In this document: positions 24,793-36,234 of the stretch, one piece after another | Layout: every line of letters begins with the position of its first letter | Numbering within the stretch: the first letter of the stretch is position 1 | Assembly (NCBI RefSeq): GCF_000226115.1 | Contig: NC_016461.1 | Coordinates: forward strand, 3,100,001 to 3,164,000 | DNA length: 64,000 bases | Origin: Thermothielavioides terrestris NRRL 8126 | Taxonomy: Eukaryota > Ascomycota > Sordariomycetes > Sordariales > Chaetomiaceae | Direction: 5' to 3' | Position numbers and translations under genes: made by a program | Notes under the pieces: generated by a model | Seen by the model: the letters and a program-made list of their open reading frames with translations, nothing else | Databases searched by the model: none | What the model was told of the DNA's origin: nothing

Positions 24793-25851
24793 ATGGACAT
24801 CGCCGCCCGCACAAACACGAACCACTTCTAGGTCGACCAACTGGCCGCGATCCTCTGAAGGTTGGGCCTCCGCCAGCACCCGCCGTGCGACCTCCAGCTC
24901 GGGTACGTCAGGGACAATGGCGACCGCTACCTCGTGCCGGCCGAGGACAAGCCGCAGACCCAGGTGCTCTGGGTAAATATGTCGGATCGCGGAGTCGACC
25001 ACTTCGAGGGGTTGCGGGCGCATCCACCCGACGCTGTTGCCCTGGGCGGCCAGCCCCCCTCCGGAGAAGGGTCCGACGTGCCGAGCGAAGCAGAGGCCGG
25101 CCTCAGGAACCCCGGCTCCATCGAGGACTTCTAGGACTTCGAGAACTCCGACTATGATTCCGAGTTTGCAGACTCCGACATTGACGACACGGCGGAGGAG
25201 CCAGGAGAGGAAGACGACAAGGCGACCCCAGATCAGGACGCTGACGCCCTCTGGCCCAATGTCTTAGGTGCTCGATCCTACGTCGAGGACGCTGTTCGTA
25301 TGCTGATGCTGGAATCGGGCGTCGACATGGAGCTGGTGGAACAAGCCCCCTGTGACGGCTCCAGCACCTCGTAGCCCAAGTTCTCATCTGAGCGTTCTGA
25401 ATTACGCACTTCGGCTTCAACATTAAGGCTCAGCGACCTCATCTCTGAGACCTCCGGGTCATTTCCGGCATCAACAGGTTCCTCAGCGCTGTCGTCCCCT
25501 CCCGCCACACAGGTCGAATCTGCCGACTTGTCGTGCTCGTTAACCCCGGCCACGCAGTTTTCTTTGGCGTCGAATTGCGGCGAGCCCAGTCATTTAGACG
25601 TCATCACACGGGAAGACGTCGTTCTGCCGCAGGTCGACGACTGCGGCTACTTTGGTCGGCTAGGGAACCTGGAACCGCATCCGAGTCCACTGACGAACGA
25701 CCCGGAAGCTTGTTCACCGGACCAACAGAATGACTCGGCTCCGACCACGATGCCGAGGAGTCCGGTTCTCTTGGAGAGAGAGCTTGCCGGTCGATCCGAA
25801 GAAATGGGCTTAATACTGAGCTCGCCAATCTGCCGTAAAATCGGAGAATGA
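24793..25851 (+). pseudogene. Decayed gene with four in-frame stops, possibly OTU-protease-like
   Basis: One frame from ATG 24793 to a final TGA at 25849 reads as protein-like sequence broken by TAG 24829, TGA 24856, TAG 25132 and TAG 25372. The segments around the stops look genuinely coding: VDQLAAIL follows the first stop, then LQLGYVRDNGDRYLVPAE, TQVLWVNMSDRGVDHFEGLR, and an acidic DYDSEFADSDIDDTAEE. All four stops can arise from CAG or CGA by a single C-to-T change, as in repeat-induced point mutation, although RIP is not shown here. The HFEGLR block loosely recalls the His-containing end of fungal OTU-like cysteine protease domains. That assignment is tentative, and the 5' part of any such domain is missing. 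Confidence 0.55.
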
Positions 25852-28800
25852 TGTGCATAAACGGCTTTGGTAAGCAACGTGTTACTGCTCGCTATAGACC
25901 GAGGAATCTTCTCGGGGCGGCGGCCCAACTCTCTTTGGTTGGTGTGTGGCTGGATTTCGCTTGACCGGGACAACTCCATACACTGCTGCGACTGCGCGCA
26001 GAGGGGCATTCAATATGAAAATGTCGGATAGCTTCTCTCGTTGCCTTCGTCGAGTCGAGCAAGGAAGTATCCCGCGCCGTAGAGGGAGCAGTGAGTCGAG
26101 ATGCTGACAGCGTGTCGTGTCCAGCCGTAAGTGAGATACGGCCATAATGCTGCTGCCGGGCGGAGGTCCTTGCAGCGAGTATGGTGCCGGAAGGACATGC
26201 CCGCTCTACCCGTAAGCATAGCAATATGCTCGCTGATTGTCCCCCAATCCTCGCCCCGTAAGCTATCACCGTGCTTCTTTGAGGGTCTGGCGGACAAAGC
26301 TGAAACAGCGGCAAATGGTGGAAGACAGGGTCAGGGATCGCTTGTCGGAGTCGTTCGCTTCCAGGCCCCTCCGGTATCTTGAGCTCTTGACATTCGAATT
26401 GTCCGTCTCTTTGGCCAGTGCCCTCAGCTCTGGGCGTTGCACCGTTGTAGTCTGCACCGGTCGGCCGTTGGCGTCTGAGAAAGGTGAGAAGGTGTCAGAA
26501 TATACAGCCCTGAGCAAGAAGCCCCAATACAAAAATGGGGCACCCAGATTTCTTAGCTCAGTGGTCCAACAGAAGGGTCTTGATCTCTCCTGCGCTCTCT
26601 CTGTCCGATCCAGCCCGTCTAACCGTATCAGTCTCCGCTCTGTCCCAAGTCGACGGAGTTCTGAACAGGTCAGGGACAGGTCGGTTTTGTTGCTTTGCCA
26701 TTGAGGACACTGCGTGTGCTTTGAGCAATGTCTTCCGATGTCCTTCCTCCCTTTCCCCCTCCCCTCCTGCTTTGAGCAATGTGTTATTTCCCTTGTTCCT
26801 TGTCTTCATCTTACAGTCGCCATTCACGCTCTCGAGTGGTAACAGAGTTGATATGCTTGTGTGTCTCGATGACGAGGGCTTATCCATCGATCGCTGCAGA
26901 ATGGAGTCGAGCTCCTCGTCTGCCCCTTGTGGAGCGGCACCTATCATCCCCTTGTCTGCTGCTTGGTATCTCTTCAGGAGACTGATGGCTCTGTTAGATC
27001 CTGGCGTTCGAGAGGTCAGCGAGAAAAGGGGAGCACGGCATAGGCAACCGGCGGGCTACGGGCAATATGGGTGAACACTGACCTGGGTCAATGTCCTTTA
27101 GCGGACATCCCTTGCCACCCTCGACCCCCCCTTTACTCCCTGCCATGTGCCCTCGCCTCCTTCCCCCTCTTGGTAGCCCATCTTTTGCAATAAGGGGAGC
27201 GAGAATGGTCGTTTGAGCGACTCGAGACTCGGAGATGGTCGTTAGAGCACTTTGGGACTCGGCGCAACGTGTCGTGCTTGCTCCACCCCTTTGTTGCGTC
27301 CGTCAAACCTTGTGCCGTTCTCCGCGGCTGGTCTGCTAATCCCGCAAGATGGTCAGCTCGTTGGCTTCACGATCCTGTGTCTTCACAGACTGACCTTTTC
27401 CTCAAGGCCCATCGAGCAACATCCAACTCAACAGAGCCTTCTCAACGGTGCCCGAATGCTTGGTAGGCTTGCCCCGCGGACTCTCCTTATCGCTCCCGTT
27501 TCTATGCCCCCTCCCAATCCAGCTCAGCTGCTTGTTTCCACCTGTTGTGTTCCATCTTCTTCCCAAGCCCAAGATGCTTTTCCAGCTCTTGATTACTGCT
27601 TTCTGACTGGAATTCCCAGCCGCCGCTCCCGGTTCCTTTCTGTGTCGTTCTCCTTTGGCCTTCTTTGCCTGTCCGTCTTTAGATGTGTCGAGCTCCTTGG
27701 CTTGTTGAGTGGATTCGCCTGACCGTTTGCGATGTGTAGGTAGCCGCCTCTGATCCGCCTCTTCCATGGATGTCTTCCGCGCGGGCTTGTCCTCTCGCCA
27801 CCCTGTTCTTCTGCATACCTACGCTCTTTTCCCTCCCTCTTCTCAGGGTTGGGCCGAGGCTGTTCGATGAACCTGCTCTTGTTCCCTTCATCCAGATGGT
27901 ATGTGCCAGAGTATGCCCCGCCAATTTTATAGTAGTTCCGCCTCTTGACTGGGTGTTCCCAACGGCATTGTCGAGTCGGGTTGCATCTGTTCATCTTGTT
28001 GACCTCCTCTTTTCGAGCATGCTGCTCATCCCTGGTCCTCTTCATGCCTAACTCCCCTTGAGTTCTCAATGTTGTTCTCCTCTTGTTTTGCCTCTCGCCG
28101 GTAAATCCTTGAATCTCCTTGGCCGAGTGGTCCTTGTTCGCTTCGCGGCGTATTCTCGATTTTGCGGATCTTCACCCTTGAGCCTTCTAGGACGGTTCTT
28201 CGGCGTATGGACTGCGGGAGTCCGGATGTCCGTCCACCTCTTCACCCTGTATTCCTTGTTGTTCTTGATATGTGCCCCCTCTTCTTCATCCTTGTTGACT
28301 GCGCTGGCAGCTTGTTCTTCCCGGCAATGCGCCGCTCGGCCCTCCTTATCGCTTATATGCCCCCCCTCATTCTGCGTCTTGGTGTGTTCTGCCCGCAGTC
28401 TGTCCCAGCGCTGTGATTATGAAAATCTCCTTATGTTATTGCCCATCTCTTAACAGTGTATCCCCCAGGTATCCCTTATTAATCGCCTTTCCTTCCGGTC
28501 TCGTGATTTGATCTTGCTCTCGAGTCCTTGAGGCCTTGAGTCTCTGAGTCCGTGGATCCTTGTAACCTTGTGTCCTTGCGGCCCTTTCGGAGGGCGGTCT
28601 GTTTGTCGAGCGCTTAGATCTCTTTTCGGAGCCATCCTCGAGGTGGCTAATCGTCTTCTTTCTTCATGTGCGTTGTAACCTTCGTGTCCTTGTGCGTTCT
28701 CGTGTCTCACTTTGCCAACCGACCATCGTCTCCTTTCCTTGTGTGTATCCCTTCTTTTCTTCGGCGACAAGTTTTCCTCCTCTTTCGTTATGACATATCC

Positions 28801-28940
28801 TTCCTTGAGTCCTTCAGTGTTTGCGCCATATATGTCCTGTCTCCTCTGTGCCTCCTCTTGACATTGTAGATCCCCTGCCAATTTGTGTGTCTGTATTCCT
28901 TCTCTTAATGAATTGTATCCCCTGCGTTTCCAATTAATGT
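25852..28940. other. Pyrimidine-rich intergenic region
   Basis: The plus strand is T/C-rich with several loose direct repeats (for example CTTTGAGCAATGT near 26719 and 26770). No coding frame with family features was found. It grades into the 50-bp repeat array at its right end. Confidence 0.4.
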
Positions 28941-30120
28941 GTCCCATCGTCCTCCTCTTATAAGTGTGTTCCCCAGCTTATCGGTGTGCTTGCATTCCCC
29001 CTCTTGGGCTCGTATCCCTCCTCTTAACATGTAAGATCCCCTGCTTGTCTGTGTGGGTGTATTCCTCCTCTTAGCCTTGTATGCTTTACCATCTTCCTCC
29101 TCTTAGCAACCGCGATTCCCAACTTCTCGGTATGATTGTATTCTTCCTCTTGGATTGTGTCCCTTGTCAAGGTGTCCGATCGTCCTCCTCTTAGCAAGTG
29201 AGATCCCCAGCTTATCTGTGTGGTTGTATTCCTCCTCCTCTTAGCCTGGTATTCCTTGCCTTTCCCATCAATGTGTCCATGTACGCCTCATCTTACGATG
29301 TGAGATACCTCGTTTATTGATGTGTTTGTATTCCTCCTCTTAGCATAGTATTCCTTGCCTTTCTCCTCAATGTCTCCTCACTGTGTCCATGAATTCCCCT
29401 TCTTATGATGTGAGATCCCTTGTTTATCGGTGTGGTTTTATTCCTCCTCTTATCCTTATATCCCCTGCACTGTTTTCGATCGATGTGTCCCATTACCCTC
29501 CTCTTAACGTGGTATTCACCAGGCCTTTCCTTGTTATTATTCTGCTCCTCTCGGTATTCGATCCTGTCGTTTCTTGGTCTCTTGCTTCTGCGTGAGGCTC
29601 TCCTTGTGTCTCGGCTTCGGGTATCATGGGCTTAGGGGATCACGGGCTTCGCGTTTGAATGTCGGCGTCTTCAGCGTCCCTCCTCTTAGTATCGTATTCC
29701 CAAAGTCTTTGACGATTATGATTGTCCTCCTCTTGACATATGTTCCCCAACTACCCCAGACGAATGTCCTTTCCCACCTCTTAGCAGTGTATTACCGGAC
29801 AAATCATCCCAGACCTTGGTTATTCCCTTCTTATCGCTCGGCGGCACTCTCTCAGTGAACTCTTAGTGGCTCTTGCGTCTTTGGGCTCGTCGATGCAGAT
29901 CGGTCGGGTGTTGGTTTGCGCGCTTATAGTCCCGAGCACCATCCACCACTGTTATGATCCTCCTCTTGCCATTGTATACGCTCCTTATTCCAGGCGCCTC
30001 CAAGATGCCCTCCTCTTAGCGGTGTATTCCGAGCCTTGTGTATGTATGTATCCAGTTGCCCTCCTCTTTCTTTGTGTCCCTTCGAGTCTGGCCTTGGTTG
30101 TACGCCCCTCTTCTTCCTTG
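28941..30120 (+). repeat. Array of degenerate ~50-bp repeats with CCTCCTCTTA core
   Basis: The exact ten-mer CCTCCTCTTA occurs at 28951, 29017, 29064, 29096, 29184, 29234, 29333, 29443, 29497, 29679 and 30009. Degenerate copies lie near 29141, 29286, 29396, 29725, 29769, 29829, 29955 and 30060. Spacing is mostly 32-65 bp. Between cores a common filler is visible: AnGTGAGATCCC, then GCTTATCTGTGTGG, then TGTATT. The array is therefore a diverged minisatellite of about 50-bp period. It has no protein frame. Confidence 0.8.
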
Positions 30121-32208
30121 TATATTGCCTTCATTTGCGGTCGGTTTCCGATGGGCAGCTTGGGCTCGGATTCTTCGGCTTATCGGTCAGCCGCGGTGGT
30201 GTCCGTTCCTTTCTTTCTTCCCTAGGCGTAGAAGCACGGTAAGCGGGTGCCATACGGAGAAGCAAAAGGCATCGAAACAGAGGTGTGGGAATCCGAGCTG
30301 AAGATTTTAGCCCGCGGTGACTGTGCAGAACCGTATACTGGAGTCTAAATCCAGGAGTCCTCGATGCCCCCAGCGTCATGCCACGAAATCCTGCCCTCGT
30401 TGCAAAGCATTGGGATCGGTTTCTCTGCAAGACTGGTCTGGATGTCTCGAAGGCTTGATCCTTGGGATCTTAATGTGGACAACTTTGAAAACGGAATCAA
30501 AGGGATCGAGAATAGGGGATTGGCCTACCTCGGCAGCATCTCAGCGTGCCTTTCGAGCAGGAGCAGGTCGATGCAAGCAACCAGAACACTGTTGACTGCG
30601 AGGGAGCGTTGTGACCAGAAAATATTGAGCACCAGAGCATAATGCGGGACGGTCCATTGGCCGCCGATGTGATACCCCGGCGGGTCCAAGGGGGTGTAAG
30701 GTTAGCTGGGGAACACTGCATTGGGCGCACCATCCCATCGCTGGTCCTGTCCTATCCAAGCGGGTCACTCTGTTATTGGCAGGTCCTGCCCTCCGTTTGG
30801 TCGAGGTATGGCTGTGATCGTCCTCACAAGGCATTTTGGGATGTACTAGGCCTGGAGTTCAGCAAGCCTCACATGTCTCAGCCGAAGCACAACTGTAAAT
30901 CCTTGAGACAGACTGTTGATGGTAGAGGAGCGAAACCATTGACACATCACTATCATGCTACTTTGAGATGCTCTCGTGATCTGCAGGTGCTTGCCCCCTC
31001 TTCCTCGATGGCTGATCATGGATACCAATGGTTGCGTCTTAGAGACTGGACACAATCCTGTGGGATGAAGGTTCATATAATCTCCTTTCTCCGTAGATAA
31101 AGCTCGCTGCTTTTGGAGTCTCGGAGACAGGGACAAACAGTGATCTCTACAAAGAACACTGGAGAAGAATGTTGAAGCAAAGAAAGGGGCAGCAAGACGG
31201 TCGACAGATGCTGGAAGATCAGTCAGCCAACCCAGCCTTCCTGGTACGAAGTGCGCCGACACTTACATCGCGCCGATGCCACTCGCAGCTTAGGGCGGCG
31301 GACGACCTACACTCTCCCGGATGGCTCCCTGAACCACATTCTCCCGCTGGTTTTTGAGAAGGAACTGATAGATCATGTCCTCATATACAATATTGGACAG
31401 CGCAGCTCTAAGCTTGATATGTTAGACTCTTTGTGGTGAGCTCTTCAATGTCAGGCGATGGAGCTGGAAGATAGTCCCCATGTGCAACAAAGGTTATGCA
31501 GGTGCAAGAGAATCAGCGGTTGCCAGGGTCAATGGGGCACTAAGCTGCTACTGCTGCATCGTCAGAGACGAAAACCCGTTTGAGTTCCAGCATATGTTCT
31601 GGTGCCAGTCCTGAGTGAATCTCCTTTTGTGCCAGGCACAGGACATAAAGTTATTGCAAATCACGTCTCTTGAAAGGACTGGCACACCGACTGAGAACGA
31701 AAATTGGCCTGCCCGGGAAATGTTAGATTCATCAAGTTCCCTGGGGACAAACAGAGCATCGATGGTTGAGGTCCAGTATCCTCAGCACTCTAGTGGCAGC
31801 CAGCGGCATGACTGACTGGGAATTCAAGGCATTGGTAACTCAGAAATCAGGGTAATCGAATGCCTGGTTTACCTGCTTTTCGTTTCGGCAAGGTCATCAG
31901 TTATCTAGTATAATTACTTCGGCAGTGACAGATACTCCCGGCCCGAGAACAGACTCGTTGTTGGGGGAGGAACACTCAGCAACAAAGGTCGAAGTCATGT
32001 CGGAGATCAGCTACCCAGCGTTGGTTGAATTACCTGACTACCCCGTCTAGCATGGCCACTAACCATCTCTCAACCGCTTGGCTCTTTATTGAAGAGCTCT
32101 CATCCTCAACCAGCTGACTCCCACCCTCGGACGTGGGCTATTTGTCTCGAGGGCCCGCTCATTACATCCGTCATCCTGTCCCACAGCCCTCATCGAGGCA
32201 AAAAACTG
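30121..32208. other. Intergenic, no clear gene
   Basis: Sequence of more even base composition. A short open stretch near 31240-31435 (containing TYTLPDGSLNHILPLVFEKE) looks protein-like but lacks a start, splice structure or recognisable family. It may be a gene relic. Confidence 0.35.
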
Positions 32209-32693
32209 CTAGTGTTCCGGACCCCGGATGAACAGGCAAGCAATCCTGACGAACAAGAGAAGCCACGACATCACCAAGCAAGCCACCCACCACAGCCACT
32301 TCAGAGCAAAGCAGAGAACCCGCGCGGCATAAGGCAACATCCACCTAACAACCCGCACGGCGTAGGGGAACATCCAATTGAGGACCCGTCCCAGCTGGCG
32401 CATATACCACCTCGTGCCAGGCCAGAGCACCGCCGCGAGAAGCCCGACCGATCCAGCGACCATAGCCATAGCAACTACCGCCCGCCAAACCGGTCAGCAT
32501 CTCGCACAAGCCGTCGAGAAACCCTCCCTCAAACAGCCGACTTACCAACACGCGTCAGCCCCTCCACTGCTCCCTCCAACCCAAACAACCCACACCCCCC
32601 TAGGGGCATATCACCGCTATGACTATGCCTAAACCCCGCCCCAACCGCCCGTTCCCCGACGACAACCATCTGCCCGACCAGCCCCAAGATCAT
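32209..32693 (-). CDS. Candidate small multi-pass membrane protein
   Basis: No family is recognised. Exon 1 is read on the minus strand from an ATG at 32693 (or, shorter, 32609) to 32546. The intron 32475-32545 (71 nt) has a GTAAGT donor, GCTGAC branch and TAG acceptor. Exon 2 runs 32474-32209. The longer form is about 137 residues, the shorter 109. Exon 2 encodes two or three hydrophobic segments: MVAGSVGLLAAVLWP, a Trp/Val-rich stretch VLCFALKWLWWVACLVMSWL, and LLLFVRIACLF. The good intron and its phase agreement with the hydrophobic frame are the main support. The opposite strand is also open here but encodes a Pro/His/Ser-rich, unlikely protein. It lies directly downstream of, and in the same frame as, the next minus-strand candidate, separated by one TAG. 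Confidence 0.4.
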
Positions 32694-32723
32694 GCCCGCG
32701 CAGGAAAGGTGCAGGACAAGCCT

Positions 32724-33127
32724 CTAGCCTGGCCCGCCCTCATCTCCTCGAACGCGATCGCCGCCGGCATTACAGCCGCCATTATCGCGCTCGCGCTCGC
32801 GCTCAGGTGCAGGGGGCGGCTCTGCTGGAGGAGGAGGAGGAGATTGCGCGGTGGTGGTGGCGGTGGCGGCGTGCAGGTACCACCAGGCGAAAGCCAGGGC
32901 GGCGCACCAGAGGTGGAGGTAGGCGAGTGCGTCTGTGAGCGGGTGGCGGCTGGCCTGATGGTAGTGGCAATCGTGGTCGCGGTGAGCATGGTGGCTGCTG
33001 TTGTTTGGCGGTGGGAGGCGAGGGGGTTACTTACCGCGGTGACGAGCAGGATGGTCGCGAGGGTGGCGTGGAGTTGGGCGACAGTGAGGATTTTGGAGGC
33101 GGGAGTGGGCTCGGGCCCGGCGGTCAT
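32724..33127 (-). CDS. Candidate 107-residue membrane protein
   Basis: No family is recognised. Exon 1 (33127-33035) encodes MTAGPEPTPASKILTVAQ and a hydrophobic stretch ATLATILLVTA. The intron 32955-33034 (80 nt) has a GTAAGT donor and ATCAG acceptor. Exon 2 (32954-32724) continues with ASRHPLTDALAYLHLWCAAL and AFAWWYLHAA, then a Pro-rich and Arg/Glu-repeat tail ending at TAG. Two hydrophobic helices are visible, so a small two-pass or hairpin membrane protein is plausible. Codon third positions are GC-rich as in real genes nearby. The plus strand is also open, so support rests on splice signals and the hydrophobic pattern. Confidence 0.4.
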
Positions 33128-35051
33128 GGTTTCTGCTTTGACGGAGCGGCTGGGGTGTCCTGGACGGCCAGGAGAGTTCGAGGAAGGTTTCTGATCGCAG
33201 GACGAATCGCGTTGACGGCGGAGGGGTTGGGTGAGGAACTGTTGCGAGTGGCTTGCACCCGTTGGCTGGCGAGATTTTGTTGGAGGGCAGTTCGAGGAAC
33301 TCCTTCGCGAGAGATCATATTGCCAGCATATGCCAGCATAGTCCGTCCTAGTTTCTGCGGGTAGGTAGAATTCCGTGCTCTGCAGCGTCCTCGCAAAACT
33401 TCCAGGCAGATAAGTCCGAGACCTCGCACAAGACACTTAAGTGAGTAAGAGATCAGTCCGAAGTTTGTTCCTCCTCCCGATAGATTGACTGTTCTGTGTA
33501 TATTCCAAGATACGGTAGCCAATTAAACACGGGAGATAACATTCGTCCATATTTTGGCCTGGAAATCTGTTATATCCCTCAATTTCCAGGCCATGGTAAG
33601 TTTCAATCTGGCCGTATCTCTGTATCCAGATGAACGGAATTTTTCAGAAAACGGAGAGGCACACCGGCCCTGCCTGTATCAGGCTCGGATGATGGTGCGC
33701 CTTCGTGCCCCGTCACTCGATTCTCCAGGCATTTGAGCTTTCTTTGCTCGGTGTCCTGTTCAAGGCGTCGAATCCCAACCGAAACCCGCTTGCGGAGTTG
33801 TCCGTCGCCGCAAATCTGGGTCTTCCAAGTCCTTTAACTACATCTTGACGGGCACGACGACCTACGACTGGAACGACTTTGACGACTAGGCCATCCAGAC
33901 CAACGCGCGCAAAGTATCTTGGCGGGTAGTAGTTCAACTCTACTGCCCTGGGGAAGGGCCAAGGTACTGCCTGCGCCAGCTGCTAACGGCCGGCTCCCGT
34001 AGAGCCTGGGCGGCCAGCCGCCTACCGAACTCAACCACCGGTCGGCAAAAAGCAGAGACCAAAGCATCGGCCGGATTTTATCCCTCGCGAGAGGGTAGTG
34101 TTCCGGCCGATGCCTTTCTTCAACTCGATCCTCCGGAGCCTCCGAAGCGCTGAGGCGTGGGAAAACCAAGAGGCTGGGAGAGGAGGGGTACGGGAATCCA
34201 GGCAGCTTAGGAGGGCGTTTTAGTCGATACACGTTGCGGGCCCTCGTGAATGGAGGCGAGGGGGTAACAAGCAAGGTAGTGGGAGCACTACCGAGGGTGT
34301 CGAATGAGACTCGAGTTGCTGTCTAGGCGGTGCGTTTTTCATGTACGTTCTAGCTTGGCACGCCCATATATGCTACGGTGGCCTGCCGTGGACTGCCCGG
34401 GCGCTAAGCGTCAACAACAACAATAACCCCCTAGTACCTTGGCCGTTCGTGCGCTGTGGGCGGGAATCAGCTTGTTCGCCTCGGGATGCAACCGTCCACT
34501 CCACTACACTATACACTACCTCTCCAATGTCGAAGGGAGCAAACCTGAGGCTCTGTGAAGGTCGCGGTCCCCCCAAGGAGACGATGGTGTTCGTGATGTG
34601 CCTCGGTCTCAAATAAGAGGTCAAACCGTCTCAGGTGGGCCCTGGATCGAGATCCGTTGGCGTACTCGCATCCGATTCCGTGCAGTTTGCTCTGTCCAAC
34701 CATACTTTGTACACCACACAGCAGGCTGCCGCCAAGCCAGCGGTGGCTGGGGGCCAGGGGCAGAGGGACGGGGTAACAGGGACGAACCAACGGTGACTTT
34801 GCCGCATCCTCGCATCCTTAGGGCTCCCGCGGCACCGCCCCCCGGCACCAGATCCTCGCAGTAGTATTCCGTAGTGTACCAGAACATGAATGTCGCGTGT
34901 CGTGTCTGCAATCTTCTTCTCCCATCAAAACTCCTGGGCCACATTCATCGGCAGTCCTCACACCAACGGGTGACCGCCTGCCGCCGCTCGAGCTGCCCTG
35001 ACAATTTCGTTTGGCAAGACGACGCATGAGGGGACATCAGCCGCCTCTCCA
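33128..35051. other. Intergenic with a possible gene relic
   Basis: No intact gene. A plus-strand stretch near 33810-33940 reads like coding sequence (FNYILTGTTTYDWNDFDD, TAG at 33887, then AIQTNARKVSWRVVVQL) and could be a decayed exon. The TAG could come from CAG. A strong hairpin lies at 34064-34113. Confidence 0.35.
34064..34113. repeat. 50-bp two-tier hairpin (inverted repeat)
   Basis: GCATCGGCCGGA at 34064-34075 and TCCGGCCGATGC at 34102-34113 are perfect complements. Inside the loop, CCCTC and GAGGG flank GCGA and could form a second stem. No T-run follows on either side, so it is not an obvious polymerase III terminator. Confidence 0.8.
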
Positions 35052-35848
35052 ATGAATGCCGTGACTCTGGAAGCGCCAGGCAGCCTGCCCGGCATCGCAG
35101 ACACCCAGGCCCTGCCCCGCAAGGACCTCGAAAAGAGACGATGCGTCCCTCGAATCCGGGCGGTCGGGGCGCTGGGAATCAAGTTCAACTGGGCGCAGGT
35201 GGTCTGCCGGTTCGTGGCGGTCGCGTATGAACTCGGAACGCTCGGCTTCATCGCCTGGCTGTACAGCTACTGGCGGTCGGAGCCGACAACGCGGGTCGAT
35301 GTCCTCTTCCCGTCTTTCTTCCCGGTACGCGCTTCCCGGTGTGGATGTCGAGCGCTGTCTCCTCGATCCTCCGTCGACGCGGGCTGACACGGGCCCAGGT
35401 CATAGTCGGCATTCTGATGGACGGGTACGAGGTGGTCTCGCTCCTCTTCTTGAACCGGAGAGAGGCCGTCAACCCGGTGGCTGTCTGCTTCGACGTCGCA
35501 ATGATAGGGGTCGGCATCTTCTGCTTTCTGATCCTCGGCTCAGTGGAGCCGGGGGCCGGGGAACGGCATGCGAGCTGGGTAACCGACATGAACAACGCCA
35601 TGATCTTCATGGTGGTCTTTTGGTGCGCGCTCGAACCGTCTGTTGTCGTGTGCCAACGGCTATCGCTGACAGTTTCTCCTGCCAGTGCCATACACGCGGG
35701 CTTCATCGTCATGGCCGCCGGCGGCGTTATATCCATATACTGCTCGGCCAGCAGGAGGCGTCGAGATGCGCAGCTGGCGAAGAGTCAAGCTGAAATCGTC
35801 CAGTTTAACGAGAGGCGGCAGCAACTGAGTCAGCCCTTGATATCATGA
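35052..35848 (+). CDS. Hypothetical multi-pass membrane protein, 240 residues
   Basis: No named family is recognised. Exon 1 is 35052-35324; the intron 35325-35398 (74 nt) has a GTACGC donor, GCTGAC branch and CCCAG acceptor; exon 2 is 35399-35848. Splicing joins LFPSFFP to VIVGILMDGYEVV and keeps the phase. Hydrophobic segments lie at about residues 45-70 (VVCRFVAVAYELGTLGFIAW), 91-112, 117-140 (VAMIGVGIFCFLILG), 155-180 (MIFMVVFWCALEPSVVVC) and 187-212. This gives four or five membrane passes with a basic cytosolic tail (SRRRRDAQLAKSQAE) ending QPLIS. The layout recalls small fungal tetraspan (MARVEL-like) proteins, but no motif proves this. Confidence 0.75.
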
Positions 35849-35927
35849 GAAGCCCAGAAGCGGTCTTGTTCTGGTAGAGCGGGCATAATTAGTTGCAAAC
35901 ACAACTCCCGGCCGGGACATTGACGGG

Positions 35928-35990
35928 GTTCAAGCCCTATTTATTCTTTCAGAAATGCAGCAAGCCCTATTTATTCTTTTCAGAAATGCA
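35928..35990 (+). repeat. Tandem 30-bp duplication
   Basis: The segment CAAGCCCTATTTATTCTTT followed by CAGAAATGCAG occurs twice head to tail, with one extra T in the second copy. It precedes the 54-bp repeats of the SANT-protein gene. Confidence 0.85.
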
Positions 35991-36010
35991 GTCTGACCGT
36001 TCAATCGCTT

Positions 36011-36226
36011 TCACTTTCGACAACTGCCTTCACTTCGTCTCGAGCCCCCTCCATCACTTCCCTTTCACTTACGACGGCATCCTTCGCTTCGTCTCTAGCC
36101 TTTTCCATCACTTTGCGCTCACTTTCGACGACCGCCTTCAAATCGTCTCGAGCCTCCTCCATCGCTTCCCTTTCACTTACGACGGCACCCTTCGCTTCGT
36201 CTCTAGCCTTTTCCGTCACTTCTCCA
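36011..36226 (+). repeat. Four 54-bp tandem units upstream of or within the SANT gene
   Basis: Units start at 36011, 36065, 36119 and 36173 (TCACTTTCGAC or TCACTTACGAC), exactly 54 bp apart. Units 1 and 3 resemble each other, as do 2 and 4, which implies duplication of a 108-bp dimer. The frame is open on both strands: 18-residue units such as FTYDGILRFVSSLFHHF on plus, and Glu/Ala/Lys-rich units on minus. Confidence 0.9.
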
Positions 36227-36234
36227 TCACCACC

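Noticed and set aside
35321..35350. Apparent 14-bp duplication (CTTCCCGGT repeated) causing a frameshift in the membrane-protein gene
   Set aside because: A 74-nt intron (35325-35398) with GTACGC donor, GCTGAC branch and CAG acceptor removes the region and restores the frame, so no mutation is needed.
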